Shown here in pieces: positions 59,131-64,000 of a DNA stretch of 64,000 nucleotides; positions within the stretch are counted from its first letter, which is position 1, and each line of letters opens with the position of its first letter. A program made the translations under genes and the position numbers. The notes below the pieces were generated by a model, which was not told the DNA's origin, ran no database searches, and saw nothing but the letters and a program-made list of their open reading frames with translations. The DNA is from Fictibacillus solisalsi (GTDB taxonomy: Bacteria > Bacillota > Bacilli > Bacillales > Fictibacillaceae): assembly GCF_900103485.1 (NCBI RefSeq), contig NZ_FNHW01000001.1, positions 3,245,057 to 3,309,056 on the forward strand, given 5' to 3'.

Positions 59131-60069
59131 ATGGATAGTCGTTCAGCAAAGCGCAAGAAAAAGCGCTCTGGTTTAAAGATTGCGTTAATCGTTATAGGGG
59201 TAATCGTGCTGATTGCTGCGGGAGGAATTTACTATGTCTATGGTTCCGTTAAAAGCACAGCCAACAAAATGCACGAAGGTTCTGCATGGAATGGTTCTGA
59301 CAAGCGCAAAAATGCGCTGACTCCTGACAAAGGAGATCCGCTTTCCATCCTGATTCTCGGGGTCGATGAGCGGCAAGGCGACCGCGGCCGCTCAGACACA
59401 TTAATTTTGGTTACTGTTAATCCAAAAACAAACAAAATGGTCATGACCAGCATCCCGCGTGATACGCGCACCGAGATTGTCGGGAAGGGAACGGAAGACA
59501 AGATCAATCATGCGTATGCATTTGGCGGAGAAAAAATGGCGATCAAGACCGTTGAAAACTTCCTTGATGTTCCGGTCGATTACTACGTTAAAGTAAACAT
59601 GGAAAGCTTCCAGGGCCTTGTTGATGCACTTGGCGGAGTAACCGTCGACAACGAACGCCTGGCATTTAAATACGACGGCTATACCTTCCCGAAAGGTGAG
59701 TTGAAGCTAAGCGGTAAAGAAGCATTGGCCTACACCCGTATGAGAAAAGAAGATCCTCAAGGCGACTTTGGCCGTAACGCCCGCCAGCGCCAGGTCATCT
59801 CAGCCATTATTAACGAAGGTGCCCAGGTTTCTTCCGTAACAAAAATGGGAGACATTCTGGACGTGATCGGTTCCAACGTCAAAACGAACTTGACCTTTGA
59901 TGAAATGAAGGACATTCAGTCCAAATACAAAGGTGCCCGCAACAACGTGGATAACGTTGAGATCAAAGGAAACGGCCAAATGATCAACGGCATCTATTAC
60001 CTTATCATACCGGATGAAGAACGCACACGCATCCAGACCATGCTGAAAGAACAATTGGAGATTTCTTAA
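59131..60069 (+). CDS. LytR-CpsA-Psr (LCP) family wall polymer transferase
   Basis: A 312-residue membrane protein: basic N-terminus (SAKRKKKRSGLK), one membrane helix at about 15-36, then an extracytoplasmic LCP domain from about 70 to 225 with ILILGVDERQGDRGRSDTLILVTVNPKTNKMVMTSIPRDTRTEI, including the conserved Asp and Arg residues that bind pyrophosphate lipid substrates, and YTRMRKEDPQGDFGRNARQRQVI. LCP enzymes attach teichoic acids or other glycopolymers to peptidoglycan. The gene is monocistronic and follows AAGAAGAGGTTGATGAA. Confidence 0.93.
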   Translation: MDSRSAKRKKKRSGLKIALIVIGVIVLIAAGGIYYVYGSVKSTANKMHEGSAWNGSDKRKNALTPDKGDPLSILILGVDERQGDRGRSDTLILVTVNPKTNKMVMTSIPRDTRTEIVGKGTEDKINHAYAFGGEKMAIKTVENFLDVPVDYYVKVNMESFQGLVDALGGVTVDNERLAFKYDGYTFPKGELKLSGKEALAYTRMRKEDPQGDFGRNARQRQVISAIINEGAQVSSVTKMGDILDVIGSNVKTNLTFDEMKDIQSKYKGARNNVDNVEIKGNGQMINGIYYLIIPDEERTRIQTMLKEQLEIS

Positions 60070-60083
60070 TAAAGCAGATGAAG

Positions 60084-60113
60084 AAAGCTGCCCTGCGGGG
60101 CGGCTTTTTTTTG
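60084..60113 (+). terminator. Terminator of the LCP gene
   Basis: AAGCTGCCC / GGGCGGCTT stem with tiny loop and eight T residues. Confidence 0.85.
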
Positions 60114-60137
60114 CGTGTCTGCAGGAGTGGCTATCAT

Positions 60138-60185
60138 TTACTCACCATTTTAAACCATTACTCACCAATCACATCCCTTTCATAA
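60138..60185 (+). repeat. Two-unit ACTCACC array with 20-bp period and ATCACATCCCTTTCATAA tail
   Basis: ACTCACC at 60140 and 60160 are followed by AATCACATCCCTTTCATAA, the same plan as the seven TAGTTGC elements (two units about two helical turns apart, then an ATCAC...TTTCATAA tail) but with different unit sequence. It lies between two terminators of convergent genes. Confidence 0.55.
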
Positions 60186-60193
60186 AAAGATAA

Positions 60194-60231
60194 GAAAACC
60201 CCGTGCAGCGCATTGCCTGCATGGGGTTTCC
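60194..60231 (-). terminator. Terminator of the rok-like gene
   Basis: Minus strand GAAACCCCATGCA / TGCACGGGGTTTTC with a short inner loop. Confidence 0.75.
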
Positions 60232-60241
60232 ATCATCTCTC

Positions 60242-60790
60242 TTATTCTTTCTCCTGAAGCTCTTCCGATCCTGCACTCACAGGTTCTTCATAAAAATAGA
60301 CTCCTCTGCGGGGACTTGTGATTGCATCCGTTTCTTTTTTCAATTTGTAAAGGATGGTTGTCAGGTTGGCCAGTCTTAAGCCGTACTGCCTGTCGAGCTC
60401 GCGTTTGATTTCTGAAATGGTCAGGCTCCCGCTGCTGCCCTTCAGAACTTCTCTGACAGCTTGGACGTTGGATACCTTTGGTCTTGGAGCAGTTGCAGCA
60501 GAACTGCTGCCTGCTGAGGGTAATGACTCCACCACCTCTTCTTTTCCAGTAACAGCCGCCGTTGCTTCATCCTCCAGTACAGCTTCTACTGCAACAGCTG
60601 CCTCTTCCCTCACCTTCATAGGTTCTTTAAACGCAGCCAATGATGTTAGGTTTGGCTGGTTGTCAATTTCCCGCAGCCGATCATATATTTCATTTCTTTC
60701 TTTTTGAAGTTCTTTCAGGAAAAATCGTTCTTTTTCCTCCATCTGATGCAAACGAAAAAGTAATGCTTCTTTTTCACTAGACAATGTCAA
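60242..60790 (-). CDS. rok: Rok-like xenogeneic silencer / DNA-binding regulator
   Basis: A 182-residue protein in three parts: an N-terminal coiled coil (EKEALLFRLHQMEEKERFFLKELQKERNEIYDRLREID), an Ala/Glu/Ser-rich linker (about 55-105) and a C-terminal winged helix (TISEIKRELDRQYGLRLANLTTILYKLKKETDAITSPRRGVYFYEE). The coiled coil parallels EALRLRLEQLNEAEVKVIRE in B. subtilis Rok and the C-terminal half parallels its minor-groove-binding domain, with similar total length (191). Rok binds AT-rich foreign DNA and represses competence. The homology is judged by eye; linker and basic residues differ. Confidence 0.8.
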   Translation of the reverse strand: MTLSSEKEALLFRLHQMEEKERFFLKELQKERNEIYDRLREIDNQPNLTSLAAFKEPMKVREEAAVAVEAVLEDEATAAVTGKEEVVESLPSAGSSSAATAPRPKVSNVQAVREVLKGSSGSLTISEIKRELDRQYGLRLANLTTILYKLKKETDAITSPRRGVYFYEEPVSAGSEELQEKE

Positions 60791-61047
60791 ATCCCCCCAT
60801 AATCCTCTGTGTATCTACTCACTACTAGACTATCACAAGATATTGAGATAAATAGTGGCTAATTGCAGCAATTCGGGGAGGTAATATGTTCCATTTATTT
60901 GACAAAATGTCATATTGAAACATTGTATCTTTACAATTACCGCATCAAAAGAAGGAGATTAGTGTAAATTTATGGAACATATTCTAGGTAGGGGGTATTA
61001 ATTTCCTGTCTTCATTTACCTTTTCGATCGGAGGATTTTTTCATTTT

Positions 61048-63465
61048 ATGTTGATAAAACGCATGTTCATCACATTTGTTACATCCATCATCGGAATTTT
61101 GCTGATGGGGGCAATTCCGTTTGCTTTTAACGGAACCTCTTTTCAATTCAGCAAATATACGGATGGATTGAAAGAGTTGCTGAGCCAGCTGGGCCATTTG
61201 GCTGATATTACTTATCCAGCTGGAGCGGCCCAACGATCGCTTTTTCCTGATGTATGGGAGCCTTATGTCTATTCCATGACAGTATTGTTTTTGGCGTTGT
61301 TTCTGGCTCTTTTTGCAGCGATTCTGCTCAGCATCCTGATTTCCCTGCTTCCAAAACGGTTGTACCGCGGAGCCAAGTCCGTTCTGTTTTTATTTGAGTC
61401 GTTTCCTGATCTTTTGATTACGGTACTGATTCAGTTTTTGATCATCTGGATTTACAAAAAAACAAACGTGCTGCTGTTTGATGTGGTTGCCTATGGAGAT
61501 TCGCAGCCTTACACGCTCCCGATTCTCTGTTTAAGTGTGATGCCGATTATTCTCTCCCTGCGTATTCTGCTTTTTCATATGGAGGGGGAGTGGGAAGAAC
61601 CGTATATCGAAAATGCAAAAAGCAAAGGCCTCACACGGCTTTATATCCTGATTCATCACATCATGCCAAATACGCTTATTCACTTTTTTCACCAGTCCAA
61701 GATGATTCTCTGGTTCATGCTTTCGAATTTGCTCGTCATTGAAATCCTGTTTAACATTCGCGGCATCACCAATTTTGTCTACCAGCACGGGGTCCCGGCT
61801 ATTTTTACCGTCGCCTCCCTGCTTGTGTTCCTTCCGATGTATGTATTTTTCGCTTTTGGGTCTTGGTTCACCAGCCGGTGGGCGATGCAAAGCGAGGCGG
61901 CAGCCACCGCCGCAGCTCAAACGAGCTTGAATTTGGAGCCGTTTTGGCGAGCGTTAAAGCATGTGCTTGTTCGAATAGTACGGCCGCTGCGATATGTCGC
62001 TGCACAGCCTCTTTTTGTTGCGGGATTTTGCATTATTGGTTCGATCCTTGCGTTAAGCCTGATCCATAATTATGCGTTTGGCAACGAGATTCCACAAACT
62101 CAAGTCGTATATGCCAAGGATGGATTCAACGCCCTTGGGCGCGCGCCATTTCAACCTTCTTCCCGTTTTTGGTTTGGCACCGACCAGTTTGGGTATGAAC
62201 TGCTTTATAAAATTGCGTCAGGTGCCAAGTATACGATTGGACTTGCCTTCTTCATCAGCCTGGCCCGGCTTCTCCTATCCTTTGCCGGTGGTTATTTGTT
62301 TTTCATCATGAATCGCAAAGCAAAGGAATGGATCAAAGGGCTGGTGGATTCCACCCATTACATACCGGTTGCACTGCTTTGTTATTTTATTCTGTTTACG
62401 GTTGTTCTTTCAGAAGGCCTGACGTTTTGGCAAAAAGGCTTCTTTTACATTCTGATCTTGACGCTCGTTGCCGTTCCTGCGGTGTCTGTGATGATCGGCT
62501 CGGAAATGGAGCTGATTAGTTACCGTGAGTTTATAACGAGCGCGAAAGTTCTCGGAGGCAGCCGTTTTCATGTCTTTTCCAGGCATATCCTTCCGCACAT
62601 GCTGCCGAAATTGTGGTTTATCTACATTCAGCAAATCATGTATGTCCTGATTTTATTTGCCCACCTTGGGCTGCTGCAGATCTTTTTTGGCGGCACTGTT
62701 CTTGAAGAGTACACGGTCTTTGGCGGAGACCTTTTACCGAAGTCCATGTCCAATGAGTGGTCCGGCCTGATTGGTTCCTACTACCGGCAAATGATGCTCC
62801 GGCCGTATCTTCTTATCATTCCTGTACTGTTCTTTGCGGTTTCCATTTTCGGGGTCAACCTGATGCTTGAGGGGCTGAAGAGGGCCATTGAGGATTTACA
62901 GTGGCGAAGAAAGAAGTACTTTCATCCCGCCTCCCTCGTCATCGTCGCTGTAGCGGTTGGCTTTTGTTTCTTTGCCGTTCATAAGTTTTCGGATGACTTT
63001 GGACAAAGAGCAAAAGCCGCCGCATCACAGAAAGCGGAAGCGGAGAAAACAGAACGAAAGATTTCCATTGTGGAACTCGACAGTGAAACGATCAGCCAAT
63101 TTGAAGACGGAATGATCAATGGGGTCAGAGAATACTATATTGGCGGACCAATGGAACGGTCGATCATTAACACCGTTTACGGTAAGCCGATAAAAGTGAA
63201 AGATTATGAGAAACGAACGGACTATTATTACAAGGAAGACGGCTACCAAATTATTATTTCCTCCGGGTTGAGCCGGGTGATCAACCGCATGCAGGTTGAA
63301 TACGACAGCCCCCGTGACGATATTAAAAAGGCGATGAAAACAAAACCAATGAAAGAGACGAAAGATTCTTTGTCGTATCTAAAAGGACGATATCTTGTTC
63401 TTTTCACCCAAAAATCGAAGGGCCACTGGTGGTTAAGCCTCCAGGATCAGTATTATTTCAAGTAA
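61048..63465 (+). CDS. Fused oligopeptide-type ABC permease (OppB-OppC in one chain) with C-terminal extracytoplasmic domain
   Basis: An 805-residue membrane protein. Residues 1-265 form one BPD_transp_1 permease with an EAA-like loop YIENAKSKGLTRLYILIHHIMPN; residues 310-620 form a second, with the FGTDQFGYELLYKIASGAKYTIG entry typical of DppC/OppC and the loop FITSAKVLGGSRFHVFSRHILPH. After a last helix (about 628-648) a hydrophilic tail of about 155 residues follows, probably outside the membrane. Peptide or nickel permeases are normally two proteins. No ATPase or binding-protein gene is in the window. The ribosome site GGAGG is 13 bases from the ATG, unusually far. Confidence 0.85.
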   Translation: MLIKRMFITFVTSIIGILLMGAIPFAFNGTSFQFSKYTDGLKELLSQLGHLADITYPAGAAQRSLFPDVWEPYVYSMTVLFLALFLALFAAILLSILISLLPKRLYRGAKSVLFLFESFPDLLITVLIQFLIIWIYKKTNVLLFDVVAYGDSQPYTLPILCLSVMPIILSLRILLFHMEGEWEEPYIENAKSKGLTRLYILIHHIMPNTLIHFFHQSKMILWFMLSNLLVIEILFNIRGITNFVYQHGVPAIFTVASLLVFLPMYVFFAFGSWFTSRWAMQSEAAATAAAQTSLNLEPFWRALKHVLVRIVRPLRYVAAQPLFVAGFCIIGSILALSLIHNYAFGNEIPQTQVVYAKDGFNALGRAPFQPSSRFWFGTDQFGYELLYKIASGAKYTIGLAFFISLARLLLSFAGGYLFFIMNRKAKEWIKGLVDSTHYIPVALLCYFILFTVVLSEGLTFWQKGFFYILILTLVAVPAVSVMIGSEMELISYREFITSAKVLGGSRFHVFSRHILPHMLPKLWFIYIQQIMYVLILFAHLGLLQIFFGGTVLEEYTVFGGDLLPKSMSNEWSGLIGSYYRQMMLRPYLLIIPVLFFAVSIFGVNLMLEGLKRAIEDLQWRRKKYFHPASLVIVAVAVGFCFFAVHKFSDDFGQRAKAAASQKAEAEKTERKISIVELDSETISQFEDGMINGVREYYIGGPMERSIINTVYGKPIKVKDYEKRTDYYYKEDGYQIIISSGLSRVINRMQVEYDSPRDDIKKAMKTKPMKETKDSLSYLKGRYLVLFTQKSKGHWWLSLQDQYYFK

Positions 63466-63472
63466 ATGATGA

Positions 63473-63508
63473 AAACCGCACCGGATTTAGGTTCCGGCGC
63501 GGTTTTTT
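63473..63508 (+). terminator. Terminator of the permease gene
   Basis: AACCGCACCGGA / TCCGGCGCGGTT stem with a six-base loop and T run. Confidence 0.88.
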
Positions 63509-63837
63509 GGTTGTGAGGCAAGCCATGGATAACTCACACCTCACATTCCTTAACACTCCAAAGTATTACTAAGAAATACTTGTGTTTATAGATAAATTCC
63601 CCCATGCACAGTTTGGCATGTCCCTGGAGTCTTATCTATATTTCCCCGGAAATTCGACAGCAATTTAATACACAATATTTTCGTAATCTGATTGGTAAAT
63701 ATCGGGAATTGGAGCGTATCGGTGACCGATACACCGGAATTTCTGTAAAGAAATACCAGATTGACCTATAGAGATGTATCGCTATACGATATAGGAAGTT
63801 TGTTTGACGGCTGCCAGGCATTATTTCGAGAACGAAG
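63509..63837. other. Gene-free stretch with palindromes
   Basis: About 330 bases with no supported gene. It contains the perfect odd palindrome GTATCGGTGACCGATAC (63716-63732) and, some 40 bp later, TATCGCTATACGATA, which shares the TATCG arms. They may be operator sites for an unseen regulator or hairpins of an RNA; neither can be shown. The remainder is featureless. Confidence 0.4.
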
Positions 63838-63868
63838 CAAAAAAAGCCTGCAGCCCTGCTGCACGCTT
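63838..63868 (-). terminator. Terminator of the gene entering from the right edge
   Basis: Minus strand AGCGTGCAG / CTGCAGGCT around CAGGG followed by seven T residues, just past the stop codon of the partial gene. Confidence 0.82.
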
Positions 63869-63872
63869 TATC

Positions 63873-64000
63873 TTCAAACTCCCTCTTCACTAGTTTCTTC
63901 ATCTTCCCTTAACCTTTCGCGCTCAACTTCGAGTTTGATGCTCAGATCCTCTTCTTCCTCGGAGATATAGCCTTTATGAAGGATGGATTGGATTTTACAG
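63873..64000 (-). CDS. C-terminal end of an unidentified protein (runs off the window)
   Basis: The minus-strand frame from the right edge encodes 41 residues, KIQSILHKGYISEEEEDLSI then KLEVERERLREDEETSEEGV, before a TGA and a strong terminator. The tail is very acidic and predicted helical. The 5' part lies outside the window, so no family is assigned. The clean frame, codon use and the correctly placed terminator support a real gene end. Confidence 0.65.

Overview
The window reads as chromosome of a low-to-medium GC, spore-forming member of the Bacillaceae; Fictibacillus or a close relative is a guess only. The basis is a Bacillus subtilis-type melR-E-D-C-A locus, an rbsRKDACB operon, a Rok-like silencer, a SleB/YkvT-type cortex hydrolase, a sigma-B-type promoter in front of a KGG-repeat stress gene, and good AGGAGG ribosome binding sites. 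No rRNA, tRNA, CRISPR array, prophage or insertion sequence was seen.

Layout. 1-2.4 kb: start of a sugar-binding lipoprotein gene, divergent from a LacI regulator coupled to a small P-loop kinase. 2.4-9 kb: an accessory stretch that looks AT-richer by eye, with two VOC proteins, a KGG stress protein, a NUDIX hydrolase under a ykkC-type riboswitch, an RlmA/TlrB-type 23S rRNA methyltransferase behind an erm-like leader-peptide attenuator, a cupin regulator with D-serine dehydratase, and a small spore-type protein. 9-12.6 kb: LysR regulator, secreted alpha/beta hydrolase, MFS exporter. 12.7-18.2 kb: alpha-galactoside uptake and hydrolysis (melRECDA type). 18.9-34.5 kb: about 15 kb of genes on the minus strand for an aromatic or heterocyclic acid: UbiD-type decarboxylase, R2-like diiron oxidase, Fe-alcohol dehydrogenase, aldehyde dehydrogenase, MHS-type transporter, enoyl-CoA hydratase, acyl-CoA ligase, a three-subunit molybdenum hydroxylase with its CoxG, MocA and XdhC helpers, and an orphan response regulator with an AraC output domain. 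34.7-40 kb: remnant of a siderophore-binding protein gene, a nucleotidyltransferase, and two patatin paralogues flanking a Fur-box-controlled ferredoxin-NADP reductase. 40-45.6 kb: a 1244-residue subtilase and an HTH-TPR regulator. 45.7-51.6 kb: ribose operon with two RbsR-type operators. 51.8-57.8 kb: P-loop kinase, a BMP lipoprotein paired with a chemoreceptor, and a transporter/reductase pair resembling 2-ketogluconate use. 57.8-64 kb: a frameshifted small gene, cortex hydrolase, LCP protein, Rok homologue, a fused OppB-OppC permease, and the 3' end of an unidentified gene.

The most interesting signals are non-coding. (1) A nine-codon leader ending in Arg-Phe-Arg, whose codons pair through about 32 bp with the start region of the rRNA methyltransferase gene, is the classic layout of macrolide-inducible translational attenuation but in front of a non-Erm methylase. 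(2) A ykkC-family aptamer overlaps a terminator ahead of the NUDIX gene, consistent with the nucleoside-diphosphate-sensing subtype. (3) A dispersed intergenic element occurs seven times, always on the plus strand, built of TAGTTGC units repeated every 21 bp and ending in an ATCACGTCATTTCATAA-like tail, often fused to an intrinsic terminator. Two unrelated-sequence arrays at 40.04 and 60.14 kb have the same 20-21 bp period.
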